In this document: positions 50,548 to 60,285 of the stretch, piece by piece
Layout of the letters: every line of letters begins with the position of its first letter
Numbering within the stretch: the stretch's first letter is position 1
Assembly: GCF_000474945.1 (NCBI RefSeq)
Contig: NZ_KI440836.1
Location: 1-64,000 of the forward strand
DNA from: Solimonas soli DSM 21787
GTDB lineage: Bacteria > Pseudomonadota > Gammaproteobacteria > Nevskiales > Nevskiaceae
Length of the DNA: 64,000 nucleotides
Direction: 5' to 3'
Program-made: the position numbers and the translations under genes
Notes under the pieces: generated by a model
What the model saw: the letters and a program-made list of their open reading frames with translations, nothing else
The model's database searches: none
What the model was told of the DNA's origin: nothing

Positions 50548-53016
50548 TTGAATCCGAGCCCCACATCGGTCGCCGACGCGCCCACGCCAGCCTCCCCTTG
50601 GAGCGAAGCGCTCGACAGCCACGGGCAGGGCTTGTGGGACTGGGATCTGCGCCGCAACCGCATCTGGCGCTCGCGCGGGTTCCTCGCCGCGCTCGGCTAC
50701 GGCGAGCGCGAGCCGCACGTCATCGAGCTCGACGACTGGGCCGCCCGGCTGCATCCGGACGACCGCGCGCGCGTGCAGGCCGAGCTCGATGCGCATCTGC
50801 GCGGCGAGCGCGATCACTACTACAGCGAATACCGCGTGCGCGGCGCCGAAGGCCCCTACCGCTGGGTGTCGACGCGCGGCCGCGTCGTGGCGCGCGACGA
50901 GAGCGGCCGGCCGCTGCGCATGCTCGGCACGCAGATCGACATCGATCATCAGAAAACCGCCGAGCTCGCCCTGCGCGACGGCGACACGGTGTTCCGCCGC
51001 ATCTTCGAGGACGCGCCGATCGGCATGTCCCTGCAGTCGCCGCAGGGCCGCTGGCTCGACGTCAATCGCGCGCTGTGCGATCTGCTCGGCTACAGCGAGG
51101 CGGAGCTGCTGCAGCGGCGCTTCCTCGAGCTGACGCATCCTGACGATGTCGACGACGATCGCCTTATCCTGCAGGCGCTGCTCGAAGGCCGCGTGCGCCA
51201 GGTCCGCCGCCACAAGCGCTACATCGCCAAGGATGGCAGCGTGATTCCGGCGCAGGTTGACGTCTCGGTGGTCCGCGACGCCGGCGGCGAGCCGCAATAC
51301 CTGATCGCGCAGGCGCAGGACACGCGCGAACGACTGCACTACGAGCACGCCCTGCGCGACGAGCAGGAACTGGCGCGGTGCATGCTCGGCGCCATCACCG
51401 ACGGCGTGCTGCGCATCGATTGCGACGAACGCATCCGCTTCTGCAACGACGCCGCCGCGCAGCTGCTCGGCTACGAACAGGGCGACATGCTGATCGGCGC
51501 CGCCTTCGCCGACGTCGTGACGCTCACCGGCGACCGTGGCGCGCCGCTCGGCAAGCCGCTGCAGGAAGGCGCCAGCTGGCCGCCGCTCGTGCAGTTGCAC
51601 AACCGGCGCGGCGAGATCTTTCCGGTCGAGGTCTCGCTCGCGCCGCTGCGCGGTCACGACGGCGCCGCGCTCAGCGGCATCTGCGTGCTGCACGACGTGT
51701 CGCACACGCGGCGGCTGTCCGAGCAGCTGATCTATCAGGCCAGCCACGATGCGCTCACCGATCTGCCGAACCGCCGCGAGTTCGAGGCCGAGCTGGCGCA
51801 CTGGATCAGCATCTCGAAGCTGGGCAGCGACACGCACACGCTGCTGTATCTCGATCTCGACCACTTCAAGCTGATCAACGAAACCGCCGGCCATACGGCC
51901 GGCGACCGCCTGGTCTGCGAGCTGGCGCCGCGCCTGCGCGGCGTGCTGCCGCACGAGGCGGTGCTGGCGCGCACCGGCGGCGACGAATTCGCCGTGCTGC
52001 TGCCGCGCTCGACGCCGGCCGGCGCGCGACGCATCGCCGAGGACCTGCTGCACGCGATCGAGGCCTTCCGCTTCGAGCACGAAGGCCGCGCCTACAAGAT
52101 CGCCGCGAGCATCGGCATCTGCGCGCTCGACGCCGGCACGCGCGACGCCAATACCGCACTCGCCGAAGCCGACACCGCCTGCTATATCGCCAAGCGCCAG
52201 GGCGGCCACCGCATCCAGCTCTATAACCACGGCGAGGATCTGGTGCGTCAGGCCTTCCTCGACATCGACTGGGCGTCGCGCATCGAGCAGGCGCTCGAGA
52301 ACGGCGGCGTCGAGCTGCACGGCCAGCGCATCGTCTCGCTTCACGATCCGGCGCTGACGAACTACGAGGTGCTCCTGCGCGTGCGCGGCGACGACGGCGA
52401 GCTGCAGCGGCCGAGCGCCTTCCTGCAGGCCGCCGAACGCTACGGCCTGGCCGGCCGCGTCGATCGCTGGGTGGTGGAGCAGACGCTGCGCCGCCTGACG
52501 GCCGGCCTCGAGAGGCATGGCCGCCTGCCGTTCGACACGGTGTCGATCAATCTGAGCGGCTCCAGCGTGTCGGACACCGCCTTCGGCGAATTCCTCCTGG
52601 GCGCGCTGGACCGCCACGCGGTGCCGCCGCGCGCCCTGCGCTTCGAGATCACCGAAGGCACCGCGCTGCGCGGCTTCGCGGCCGCCCGGCGACTCGTCGC
52701 GCGCCTGCGTGAAGCCGGCTGCCGCGTGATGCTCGACGACTTCGGCAGCGGCTTCACGTCGTTCGACTACCTGCGGCAGATGACGGTCGACGGCCTGAAG
52801 ATCGATCAGATGTACACGCAGCGCCTGACCGAGGATCGCGTCAACCAGACCATCGTCGAGTCGATCTGCCGCATCAGCGACGTGCTCGATCTGGAAGTCG
52901 TCGCCGAGGGCGTCGAGGATGAAGCGACGCTCGCCGCGCTGCGCCGGCTCGGCGTCGACTTCGCGCAGGGGCACCTGTACCACACGACCACGGCGCTCGA
53001 CGAGCTGCTGCGCTGA
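50548..53016 (+). CDS. PAS–PAS–PAS–GGDEF–EAL c-di-GMP signalling protein
   Basis: 822-residue cytoplasmic sensor and c-di-GMP enzyme. Three PAS-type domains (about 15–150, 150–275, 280–400), a GGDEF domain with an intact RTGGDEF but no RxxD inhibitory site, then an EAL domain with EVL for [36 protein letters not shown] and VVAEGVED. The catalytic pattern of both domains is kept, so either or both could be active. No ATG is near; I choose TTG 50548. Divergent from ubiE. Confidence 0.88.
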   Translation: MNPSPTSVADAPTPASPWSEALDSHGQGLWDWDLRRNRIWRSRGFLAALGYGEREPHVIELDDWAARLHPDDRARVQAELDAHLRGERDHYYSEYRVRGAEGPYRWVSTRGRVVARDESGRPLRMLGTQIDIDHQKTAELALRDGDTVFRRIFEDAPIGMSLQSPQGRWLDVNRALCDLLGYSEAELLQRRFLELTHPDDVDDDRLILQALLEGRVRQVRRHKRYIAKDGSVIPAQVDVSVVRDAGGEPQYLIAQAQDTRERLHYEHALRDEQELARCMLGAITDGVLRIDCDERIRFCNDAAAQLLGYEQGDMLIGAAFADVVTLTGDRGAPLGKPLQEGASWPPLVQLHNRRGEIFPVEVSLAPLRGHDGAALSGICVLHDVSHTRRLSEQLIYQASHDALTDLPNRREFEAELAHWISISKLGSDTHTLLYLDLDHFKLINETAGHTAGDRLVCELAPRLRGVLPHEAVLARTGGDEFAVLLPRSTPAGARRIAEDLLHAIEAFRFEHEGRAYKIAASIGICALDAGTRDANTALAEADTACYIAKRQGGHRIQLYNHGEDLVRQAFLDIDWASRIEQALENGGVELHGQRIVSLHDPALTNYEVLLRVRGDDGELQRPSAFLQAAERYGLAGRVDRWVVEQTLRRLTAGLERHGRLPFDTVSINLSGSSVSDTAFGEFLLGALDRHAVPPRALRFEITEGTALRGFAAARRLVARLREAGCRVMLDDFGSGFTSFDYLRQMTVDGLKIDQMYTQRLTEDRVNQTIVESICRISDVLDLEVVAEGVEDEATLAALRRLGVDFAQGHLYHTTTALDELLR

Positions 53017-53109
53017 GGCCGCGCGGCGCCCGGCGCGCCGTGGCGGTCCGCCTCCTTGACTCCGCCGCCTGCGCCCGCTTCACAGGAAAGCCGGCCGCAA
53101 ACCCGCGGC

Positions 53110-53523
53110 TCAGCCCTTCTTCGCCGGCGTGTACTGCCCGACCAGGGCCGCCAGCTTCATCACGTCGCGATCGCGCGACATGCCGACTTCGGCGAGCCGC
53201 TGCAGATAGCGCGCCCAGTTCTTCTCCTGATCGCGCACCAGCTCGTCGAGCACGTCCCAGGAATACAGCCCGCTGTCGTGCCCGTCGTCGAAGACCAGGC
53301 GCACGGCATACGCACCGACCGGCTCGATGCGGCTGATGTTCACCTCGCGCTTGCCGCCGACCAGCATCGGCTCCGGCAGGCCGTGCCCGCGCAGTTCCGC
53401 GCTCGGCGAGAACACGCGCAGATATTCGCAGGACAGCCGGGCGGCGCGGCCGTCCGCCCAGCCGAGTTCGAGCACGCGCGTCTTGCGGTGCAGCCTGATC
53501 AGCGTCGGCGCCGGCGTCTGCAC
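53110..53523 (-). CDS. DUF971-domain protein
   Basis: 137 residues of the DUF971 / gamma-butyrobetaine-hydroxylase N-domain-like family: IRLHRKTRVLELGWADG, LSCEYLRVFSPSAELRGHG and GHDSGLYSWDVL. Function unknown, perhaps linked to Fe–S metabolism. Starts at GTG 53523, 10 bases after hslU. Confidence 0.87.
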   Translation of the reverse strand: MQTPAPTLIRLHRKTRVLELGWADGRAARLSCEYLRVFSPSAELRGHGLPEPMLVGGKREVNISRIEPVGAYAVRLVFDDGHDSGLYSWDVLDELVRDQEKNWARYLQRLAEVGMSRDRDVMKLAALVGQYTPAKKG

Positions 53524-53533
53524 GAGCGGCGCT

Positions 53534-54907
53534 TCAGAGGATGTAGCGGCTGAGGTCTTCGTTGCTGGCCAGCTTGCCGAGCTTCTCGTCGACGAACGCC
53601 GCGTCGATCGTCAGCTCGGTGCCGGCCTTGTCCGGCGCGTCATAGGCGATGTCCTCCATCAGGCGCTCCATCACCGTGTGCAGGCGACGCGCGCCAATGT
53701 TCTCGGTACTCTCGTTGACCTGCCAGGCGATCTCGGCGATGCGCTTCAGGCCGGCGTCGTCGAACTGCACGCTGACACCCTCGGTCTTCATCAGCGCCTT
53801 GTACTGCTCGGTGAGCGCGTAGTTCGGCTCGGTGAGGATGCGCAGGAAATCGTCCGACTTCAGCGCATCGAGCTCGACGCGGATCGGCAGGCGGCCCTGC
53901 AGCTCCGGCACCAGATCGGAAGGCTTGGCGAGATGGAAGGCGCCCGAGGCGATGAACAGCACATGATCGGTCTTCACCGAGCCGTACTTGGTGTTGACCG
54001 TGCAGCCTTCGATCAGGGGCAGCAGGTCGCGCTGCACGCCTTCGCGCGAAACATCGCTGCCGCCGGAGTACTCGCCGCGCTTGCAGATCTTGTCGATCTC
54101 GTCGATGAAGACGATGCCGTTCTCCTCGGCGTTGCGGATCGCCTCGGTCTTGATCGCTTCCTCGTCGACCAGCTTGGCCGCTTCCTCGTCGATCAGCAGC
54201 TTGAATGCTTCCTTGATCTTCAGCTTGCGCGCCTTGCCCGGGTTCTGGCCGAGATTGGCGAACATGCCCTGCAGCTGCTGCGTCATCTCTTCCATGCCCG
54301 GCGGGCCCATCAGCTGCACGTTCGGCAGCGGCGCCGCGAGCTTCAGCTCGATCTCCTTGTCGTCCAGCTTGCCCTCGCGCAGCTGCTTGCGGAACACCTG
54401 GCGCGCCGCCGTGTTCTCGCTCTGGCGCGTGCTGCTCGCTTCGCCGAAATCCTTCGGCGGCGGCAGCAGCACGTCGAGGATGCGCTCCTCGGCGGCGGCT
54501 TCGGCGCGATCGCGCTGCTTCTTCATCGCCTGCTCGCGCGTCATCTTGACGGCGGTGTCGACGAGATCGCGGACGATGGTCTCGACGTCCTTGCCGACGT
54601 AGCCGACTTCGGTGAACTTGGTCGCCTCGACCTTGACGAACGGCGCGTTGGCGAGCTTGGCGAGGCGGCGCGCGATCTCGGTCTTGCCGACGCCGGTCGG
54701 GCCGATCATCAGGATGTTCTTCGGATGGATCTCGGCGCGCATCGGGCCCTGGATCTGCCCGCGGCGCCAGCGGTTGCGCAGGGCGATGGCGACGGCGCGC
54801 TTGGCCTTGCCCTGGCCGACGATGTGGCGGTCCAGCTCCTGGACGATCTCGCGCGGCGTCATCGGCATCGAGGCCGGCGCCTGCGGGGAAGCGGAAATGT
54901 CGTTCAT
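53534..54907 (-). CDS. hslU: ATP-dependent protease ATPase subunit HslU
   Basis: 457-residue AAA+ unfoldase that feeds substrates to HslV. Walker [12 protein letters not shown], Walker [11 protein letters not shown], family C-terminus SRYIL. Normal length. 25 bases after hslV. Confidence 0.97.
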   Translation of the reverse strand: MNDISASPQAPASMPMTPREIVQELDRHIVGQGKAKRAVAIALRNRWRRGQIQGPMRAEIHPKNILMIGPTGVGKTEIARRLAKLANAPFVKVEATKFTEVGYVGKDVETIVRDLVDTAVKMTREQAMKKQRDRAEAAAEERILDVLLPPPKDFGEASSTRQSENTAARQVFRKQLREGKLDDKEIELKLAAPLPNVQLMGPPGMEEMTQQLQGMFANLGQNPGKARKLKIKEAFKLLIDEEAAKLVDEEAIKTEAIRNAEENGIVFIDEIDKICKRGEYSGGSDVSREGVQRDLLPLIEGCTVNTKYGSVKTDHVLFIASGAFHLAKPSDLVPELQGRLPIRVELDALKSDDFLRILTEPNYALTEQYKALMKTEGVSVQFDDAGLKRIAEIAWQVNESTENIGARRLHTVMERLMEDIAYDAPDKAGTELTIDAAFVDEKLGKLASNEDLSRYIL

Positions 54908-54932
54908 GTCGTACTCGTGCCGACGATCGCGC

Positions 54933-55475
54933 TCAGGCGTCGAGCGTTTCGATCGTCAGATTGTGATTGGTGTAGATGCAGATGTCGGCGGCGATGTGCA
55001 GACCCTTCTCGACGATCTCGCGTGCCGGAAGCTCGGTGTTCTCGACCAGCGCGCGCGCCGCGGCGGTCGCGAAGCTGCCGCCGGAGCCGATCGCCAGCAC
55101 GCCGTGCGGCTCGGGCTCCATGACGTCGCCGTTGCCGGAGATCATCAGCGTCGCCTCCCGGTCAGCGACGATCAGCAGCGCCTCGAGACGGCGCAGATAG
55201 CGATCGGTGCGCCAGTCCTTGGCCATGTCGACGGCGGCGCGCACCAGCTGGCCGCCGTGCTTTTCGAGCTTGCCTTCGAAACGCTCGAACAGCGTGAACG
55301 CGTCGGCGGTGCCGCCGGCGAAACCGGCGAGCACGCCGCCGTTGTAGAGACGGCGCACCTTGCGGGCATTGCCCTTGACGCGCGTGTTGCCCATCGACAC
55401 CTGGCCGTCGCCGCCGAGCGCGACCTGCCCGTTGCGACGGACGCTGAGGATGGTGGTGCCATCGAACTGTTGCAT
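54933..55475 (-). CDS. hslV: ATP-dependent protease peptidase subunit HslV
   Basis: 180-residue threonine peptidase, proteasome-beta-like. The catalytic Thr is Thr7 in [16 protein letters not shown], so a 6-residue propeptide must be removed rather than the Met alone. Also [20 protein letters not shown] and [16 protein letters not shown]. Leads hslV–hslU–DUF971. Confidence 0.96.
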   Translation of the reverse strand: MQQFDGTTILSVRRNGQVALGGDGQVSMGNTRVKGNARKVRRLYNGGVLAGFAGGTADAFTLFERFEGKLEKHGGQLVRAAVDMAKDWRTDRYLRRLEALLIVADREATLMISGNGDVMEPEPHGVLAIGSGGSFATAAARALVENTELPAREIVEKGLHIAADICIYTNHNLTIETLDA

Positions 55476-55588
55476 GTGGGATCCGGGGAAAGGGGGTGCG
55501 CAATGGCCCGATGGTGGGGGCGCGCGGCGGGGCTTTCAAGCCGCGCAGCTCCGGCGCGGGCGGACGCGCAAGACGCGCAACCAAAAAG

Positions 55589-55612
55589 AAAGGGCGCCTC
55601 GCGGCGCCCTTT
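55589..55612 (-). terminator. Terminator of the Cys-rich lipoprotein gene
   Basis: Minus-strand stem AAAGGGCGCC/GGCGCCCTTT with a TCGC-type loop, then TTTTTGG shortly after; 28 bases past the stop. Confidence 0.75.
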
Positions 55613-55639
55613 TGTACGACCTTGAAGCGTGCGGCTGGC

Positions 55640-55981
55640 TCAGTGCGACTCGGCCGGAGCGGTCGAGCTGGCAGCGGCCGGCGCGGTGGCGTCGGCGGCG
55701 GCCGGCGTGCACTTGGCCTTCGGCTCGGCGGCGCAATCGCAGGTGGCGGTTTCGCCGGCGGCGCACTGGATCGTCGCGGTCACACCGTTGCCGCAGTCCT
55801 GCGTGCACGACTGGGCGGCAGCGGCGGCATCGGCGGCCTGCTGCTCGGCGGCCGGGGCGCCGGCTTCCGGAGCCGGCGCGGCGGCGGCCGGCGCTTCAGC
55901 CGGGGCCTCTTCCTTCTTGCCACAGGCAGCGAGAGCGAGGGCGGCGGCGAGGCCCATCGCGATGAGAACATTGCGCGTCAT
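55640..55981 (-). CDS. Small Cys-rich lipoprotein
   Basis: 113 residues. Lipobox LAAC (Cys20) after a short signal peptide, then an Ala/Pro/Glu-rich linker and a six-Cys domain (SCTQDCGNG...IQCAAGETATCDC...KC), likely disulfide bonded. Family unknown. GGGAG ribosome site before ATG 55981. Its promoter carries an 11-bp direct-repeat array, suggesting regulated expression. Confidence 0.8.
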   Translation of the reverse strand: MTRNVLIAMGLAAALALAACGKKEEAPAEAPAAAAPAPEAGAPAAEQQAADAAAAAQSCTQDCGNGVTATIQCAAGETATCDCAAEPKAKCTPAAADATAPAAASSTAPAESH

Positions 55982-56065
55982 GATTTCAACTCCCGGGTAA
56001 TGAACAAGTCTTTGAGTGGATTCTGCTTGGCGAAGTCTTCTGCATACGCTCCGACAAGGATCGGC

Positions 56066-56147
56066 ATGATACCGGCTTTTTCCGCTCGAACAAGCGCGTT
56101 CAGAGCCCGTTCAGACGCAGTGACGGCCTCATTCAGGGCCGATTCAG
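56066..56147 (-). promoter_or_regulatory. Promoter with 11-bp direct-repeat array
   Basis: Minus-strand -10 TATCAT (56066–56071) and a poor -35 (CTTGTT, 56089–56094). Just upstream, plus-strand hexamers G/ATTCAG (minus CTGAAY) start at 56098, 56109, 56131 and 56142: spacings 11, 22, 11. A weak copy (GTGACG) occupies 56120. This is the layout of PhoB/OmpR-type binding sites. Confidence 0.55.
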
Positions 56148-56187
56148 GGCCGCGGCAGCGCGCCGTCATGAAGCATCCGCCAGGGCG

Positions 56188-57135
56188 TCACGAACCTTTC
56201 TTGCGACGTGCCCGCGGGTGGGCATCGTCGTAGACCTTGGCGAGGTGCTTCCAGTCGAGATGCGTGTAGATCTGCGTCGTCGACAGATGCGCGTGGCCCA
56301 GCATCTCCTGCACGGCACGCAGATCGCCGCTGTTCTCCAGCATGTGGGTGGCGAAGGAATGCCGCAGGCGGTGCGGATGCAGATGCACGCCGAGCGCGTT
56401 GCGCTGCGCCCAGCGGCGCAGGCGGCCGGCGATCGTCGCGCGCGACATGCGCAGGCCGCGCGTCGACACGAACAGCGCGCCTTCGCCGGGCGCCGCGTGG
56501 GCGTCGCGATGACGCAGCCAGGCATCGAGCGCAGCGCGCGCCTTGCCGCCGAGCAGGGCCATGCGCTGCTTGTTGCCCTTGCCGAGCACGGTCAACTCAC
56601 GCTGGCCGTGGGCGAGGTCGGCGACGTCGAGCGCGTGCAGTTCGGCGAGGCGCAGTCCGGCGGAATAGAACAGCTCGATGATGGCGCGATCCTGGATTTC
56701 GAAGGGCGCGTCGCCGGCGTCGCGATCGAGCGCGCCGGCCAGCGTTTCCGCGTCGAGCGTCGCCGGCAGCTTGCGTTGCCGCTTCGGCGCACGCACCAGC
56801 TGCGCCGGATTGGCATCGACGTGCCGCTCGCGGATCAGATAGCGGAACCAGCCGCGCAGGCTCGACAGGTAGCGGTGCAGCGTCGCCGGCTCGCGGCCGG
56901 CGCGGCGCTGGGCGCCGAGCCAGGCGCGCACGAGGTGCACGTCGATCTGCTCGATGCGCGCGACGCGCGCGCTGCCGCAGTAGGCGGCGAAGTTCCGCAG
57001 ATCGCGCCCGGCGGCCGCGACCGTGTGCGGCGAGTAGCGCTTCTCGTTGCGCAGGTAGCGCAGATAGCCGGCGGCGAGCGTCGCGAAGAAGGCCGGAGCC
57101 GGCGCCGCCTGCGCAGCCGTGGCGTCCGCCTTCAC
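56188..57135 (-). CDS. xerC: Tyrosine recombinase XerC
   Basis: 315-residue recombinase that with XerD resolves chromosome dimers at dif. Catalytic Arg in SAGLRLAEL, Lys in GKGNKQR, HRLRHSFATHM, His in LGHAHLSTT and Tyr in IYTHLDW. Starts at GTG 57135, overlapping the DUF484 stop (GTGA). Standard dapF–DUF484–xerC operon. Confidence 0.95.
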   Translation of the reverse strand: MKADATAAQAAPAPAFFATLAAGYLRYLRNEKRYSPHTVAAAGRDLRNFAAYCGSARVARIEQIDVHLVRAWLGAQRRAGREPATLHRYLSSLRGWFRYLIRERHVDANPAQLVRAPKRQRKLPATLDAETLAGALDRDAGDAPFEIQDRAIIELFYSAGLRLAELHALDVADLAHGQRELTVLGKGNKQRMALLGGKARAALDAWLRHRDAHAAPGEGALFVSTRGLRMSRATIAGRLRRWAQRNALGVHLHPHRLRHSFATHMLENSGDLRAVQEMLGHAHLSTTQIYTHLDWKHLAKVYDDAHPRARRKKGS

Positions 57136-57833
57136 GTGCGGGCGCGCACCGCGGCCGCGACCAGCTCGGCCGTCAGTTCGAGGAACAGCTTGCCCTGGCG
57201 CGGCGTGAAACGCTCGGGGTCGCGCGATCCGAGCGCGACGAAGCCGAGGCTCTTCTCCTTCTCGAGCGGCACGATCGCCGCCGAGCGGATGTCGTCGGCC
57301 TTGGGGAACAGCAGCCGCGCACGCTCGGCCCCGACCGGGCCGCACTCGATCAGCCGCGTGCGGAAAAAGTTCTCGAGCTCGCGCGTCAGGCGCCCGTCGG
57401 CCTCGATCGGCACGATGCCCTCGATGTCGTGGCGCTTGTAGTGCGAGGCGCCGATGCCGATCAGCGCGGCGTCGATGTCGAAATCCTCGCGCATGCACTT
57501 GCCGAGGCCGGCGGCGACCGCGGCCAGCGACGGCGCGCGGATCAGCGTGCGCGCCAGGCGATGCACGTTCTCCTGGCGGCGCTCGTTGTCGCGCGCCGCT
57601 TCGAGCAGCCGTTCCAGGCGATCCTCGAGGCGCTGGTTCTTGGCGCGCAGCAGTTCGACCTGGCGCTCGATCAGCGACACCGCCGATCCGCTGCTGTGGC
57701 GCAGTTCGATGCTTTCGAGCAGATCCGGATGGCGGGCGAGGAGGTCCGGGTTCGCCTTCAGATAGGCGACGATCTCGCGTTCGTTGAGCTTCGGCACCGC
57801 AGCGTCCTTGCCCTGCGCGTTCAGCTCGGCCAT
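57132..57833 (-). CDS. DUF484 family protein
   Basis: 233 residues: short N-terminal segment, coiled coil (about 45–85) and a GAF-like domain (about 95–230). Found between dapF and xerC in most gammaproteobacteria; role unknown. Start 57833 (MAELNAQGKD) overlaps the dapF end by 13 bases. Confidence 0.88.
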   Translation of the reverse strand: MAELNAQGKDAAVPKLNEREIVAYLKANPDLLARHPDLLESIELRHSSGSAVSLIERQVELLRAKNQRLEDRLERLLEAARDNERRQENVHRLARTLIRAPSLAAVAAGLGKCMREDFDIDAALIGIGASHYKRHDIEGIVPIEADGRLTRELENFFRTRLIECGPVGAERARLLFPKADDIRSAAIVPLEKEKSLGFVALGSRDPERFTPRQGKLFLELTAELVAAAVRART

Positions 57834-58675
57834 TCGAGTTCCCCCTCGAAAACGGTTTCGGCGGGGCCGGTCATCAGCACCGGCTGCCCTTCTCCCTGCC
57901 ACTCGATCGTAAGCCGGCCGCCGCGCACCTGCACCTCGACGGACGCGTCGAGCAGGCCCCAGACGCGGCCGATGACGACGGCGGCGCAGGCGCCGCTGCC
58001 GCAGGCCAGGGTCTCGCCGGCACCGCGCTCGTAGACGCGCAGGCGCACATAGCCGCGGTCGACGACCTGCAGGAAGCCGACGTTGACGCCTTGCGGAAAG
58101 GCGCCGTGGCGCTGGATGCGCGGCCCCAGCTCGCCGACCGGCGCGTGGTCGACGTCGGCGACCCTCAGCACCGCATGCGGATTGCCTATGTTGACGGCGC
58201 CGATCTCGACGCTTTCGCCGCCGTCGAGCGTCAGCCCGTCAAGATACAAGGTGTAGCGATCGGCGCGCGCCGCGGCGGCGAGCGGAATGTCGCGCGGCGC
58301 GAAGCGCGGCACGCCCATGTCGACGCGGTAGTGGTTGCCCTCGACGTGGCGCAGCTCGAGCACGCTGGTCTGCGTGCGCACGCGGATCGCGCTCTTCGGC
58401 GACAGGCCGTGCTCGCGCACGAAGCGCGCCAGCGCCCGCGAGCCGTTGCCGCACTGCCCGACTTCGCTGCCGTCGGCATTGAAGATGCGGTAGTCGAAGT
58501 CGACGTCGCTGGTCGACGGCGACTCGATGACCAGCACCTGGTCGCAGCCGACGCCGAAGCGGCGATCGGTGAGGCGCCGCAGCAGCGCCGGCTCGGCGCG
58601 GAACGGCACGCGCGTCGCGTCGATGACGACGAAGTCGTTGCCGGCGCCATGCATCTTGGTGAACGGAAGCTTCAT
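57821..58675 (-). CDS. dapF: Diaminopimelate epimerase
   Basis: 284-residue enzyme converting LL- to meso-DAP for lysine and peptidoglycan. Catalytic Cys pair in GQCGNGSRALARF and LACGSGACAA; begins FTKMHGAGNDFVVID. First gene of dapF–DUF484–xerC. The TACAAT -10 (58682–58687) is 6 bases before the ATG, so the mRNA may be leaderless. Confidence 0.96.
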   Translation of the reverse strand: MKLPFTKMHGAGNDFVVIDATRVPFRAEPALLRRLTDRRFGVGCDQVLVIESPSTSDVDFDYRIFNADGSEVGQCGNGSRALARFVREHGLSPKSAIRVRTQTSVLELRHVEGNHYRVDMGVPRFAPRDIPLAAAARADRYTLYLDGLTLDGGESVEIGAVNIGNPHAVLRVADVDHAPVGELGPRIQRHGAFPQGVNVGFLQVVDRGYVRLRVYERGAGETLACGSGACAAVVIGRVWGLLDASVEVQVRGGRLTIEWQGEGQPVLMTGPAETVFEGELEWPS

Positions 58676-58681
58676 CCGTGT

Positions 58682-58687
58682 ATTGTA
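58682..58687 (-). promoter_or_regulatory. dapF -10 element, leaderless arrangement
   Basis: TACAAT followed by exactly 6 bases (ACACGG) and the ATG. There is no room for a Shine-Dalgarno, and no strong -35 is seen (GTCCCG at 17 bp). Confidence 0.55.
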
Positions 58688-58796
58688 TCGGCCCGCGCGA
58701 CGCGCGGGACCGGAGCGAGCGAAAAGGGGCGGGGATGGGCGGGAACGATCGGCGCGGCGCCGGCGGGCGTCACACGCGGCACGGCGCGGGCGCGGC

Positions 58797-59189
58797 ATGA
58801 GAAACGTCTACGCCGTCGTCACCACGCCGGAGATCCGCGCCTGCTGCGAGTTCTACCGCCAGGCCTTCGACGCGCGCATCGTGTTTCGCGCCGACTGGTA
58901 CGCGCACATCAGCTTTCGCGGCTGGGAGATCGGCTTTCTCAAGCCGCACCAGGAATCGCGCCTGCCGGTTTTCCAGCACACCTCGACGACGCGCGGCCTG
59001 TGCATCGTCGTCGAAACCGAGGACGTGCGGCGCGACTACGACACGCTCATCGCGCGCGGCCTGACGCCGCTCGGCCCGATGCGCGAATTCGCCAACGGCG
59101 AGCAGTCGTTCGCCCTGATCGATCCGGCCGGCACCGTGCTCAACTTCGTCGAGCACCGGCCGGGCGCCGCCCGGACCTCAGGGGATTGA
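58797..59189 (+). CDS. VOC (glyoxalase-fold) family protein
   Basis: 130 residues, one VOC module pair. RNVYAVVTTPEIRACCEFYRQAFD and the C-terminal FALIDPAGTVLNFVEHRP are typical of the lactoylglutathione-lyase/dioxygenase superfamily. Substrate not predictable. Divergent from dapF. Confidence 0.85.
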   Translation: MRNVYAVVTTPEIRACCEFYRQAFDARIVFRADWYAHISFRGWEIGFLKPHQESRLPVFQHTSTTRGLCIVVETEDVRRDYDTLIARGLTPLGPMREFANGEQSFALIDPAGTVLNFVEHRPGAARTSGD

Positions 59190-59215
59190 CCGCGCCGGCG
59201 CTTTGTCTTTTGAAA

Positions 59216-59240
59216 ATCCGCATGCTAGAAACTCGCGGAT
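59216..59240 (+). promoter_or_regulatory. Inverted repeat upstream of the ParM-like gene
   Basis: ATCCGC (59216–59221) and GCGGAT (59235–59240), a perfect 6-bp inverted repeat with a 13-base spacer, about 30 bases before the GTG start. A possible dimeric operator. Confidence 0.4.
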
Positions 59241-59271
59241 CATGACGTGAAAAGCATACAGGGAGCGGCTC

Positions 59272-60285
59272 GTGAAGGTTCTCGGCGCGGATATCGGCTT
59301 CGGCTACACCAAGGCGACCGACGGCCGCCAGTTCCAGATCTTCAAGTCGGTGGTCGGCGAGGCCGCGGAGGTGCAGTTCGGCGAGAGCCTGCTGCCGGGC
59401 CAGCCGGCCTTCCCGCGCCACATCCTGCTCGGCGGCCAGGGCTTCTTCGTCGGCGAACTCGCCGAGACGCAGTCGCGTGGCCGCGGCTTCACGCTCGACC
59501 AGAGCCAGTTCCTCGCGCAGTACGCCAAGACCCTGGCGCTCGCCGCGCTGGCGCCCTTCGTCGACAGCGGCGATCCGGTGCGGCTCGTCACCGGCCTGCC
59601 GATCAGCTTCTTCCGCAAGCACCGCGAGGCGCTGACCGCCCTGCTGCAGAGCCGCCACAGCATCACCGTGGTCAAGCCGGGCAGCAGCGAGCGCGAGGAG
59701 AAGATGATCTACATCGAGCGCGTGCGCGTCGTGCCGCAGCCCTTCGGCTCGATGTTCAACCTGATGCTCAACGACATCGGCAAGGCGGCGAGCCAGCGCT
59801 TCGTGTCCGAGAAGATCGGCATCATCGACATCGGCTTCCGCACCGCCGACTACACCATCAGCGACAAGACGCGCTATTCGGAACGCGGCTCGCAGAGTTC
59901 GGACGCCGGCATCTCGTCGGCCTACCAGGCGATCGCCAACGTCCTGCACGAGAAAAGCGGCGTCAGCATCGAGCTGTACCGCCTCTACGACGGCGTCAGC
60001 AAGGGCTCGATCAAGATCAAGGGCAAGAGCTACGACCTGTCGGCCATCGTCAAAGCTGCGTTCACCCAGCTCGCCGGCCGCATCGCCCAGGAAGTGAACC
60101 GCCTGTGGGCCGACGACTGGGACATCGATGCCATCGTCATTACCGGCGGCGGCGGCGCGACGCTGGCGCCCTACCTGCAGCCGCTGCTCGAAGGCGAAGT
60201 GCTGCCGATGCCGGCCGAGCAGGACGCTCGGCTCAACAATGTGCAGGGCTACTGGAAGTACGGCATGCATCTGTGGGGGGCTTGA
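59272..60285 (+). CDS. ParM/Alp-like bacterial actin homologue
   Basis: 337-residue actin-fold ATPase resembling plasmid-segregation ParM and Alp proteins. Phosphate-1 loop GADIGFGYTKATDG (5–18), phosphate-2 region IGIIDIGFRTADYTI and adenosine site VITGGGGATLAPYL are all present, so it should bind ATP. GTG start at 59272 with GGAG 8 bases upstream. No parR-like adaptor or centromere repeats nearby and no plasmid genes; the genomic job is unknown. Its stop codon lies inside a 35-base palindrome. Confidence 0.85.
   Translation: MKVLGADIGFGYTKATDGRQFQIFKSVVGEAAEVQFGESLLPGQPAFPRHILLGGQGFFVGELAETQSRGRGFTLDQSQFLAQYAKTLALAALAPFVDSGDPVRLVTGLPISFFRKHREALTALLQSRHSITVVKPGSSEREEKMIYIERVRVVPQPFGSMFNLMLNDIGKAASQRFVSEKIGIIDIGFRTADYTISDKTRYSERGSQSSDAGISSAYQAIANVLHEKSGVSIELYRLYDGVSKGSIKIKGKSYDLSAIVKAAFTQLAGRIAQEVNRLWADDWDIDAIVITGGGGATLAPYLQPLLEGEVLPMPAEQDARLNNVQGYWKYGMHLWGA

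Noticed and set aside
49600-52983. 1127-codon minus-strand open frame
   Set aside because: Only the terminal part is UbiE; the remainder is antisense to the PAS/GGDEF/EAL gene.
55978-56169. 63-codon ORF ending in ATGA overlap with the Cys-rich lipoprotein
   Set aside because: It would span the promoter and the 11-bp repeats; an 11-bp period is not a coding period. Left open as a weak possibility only.
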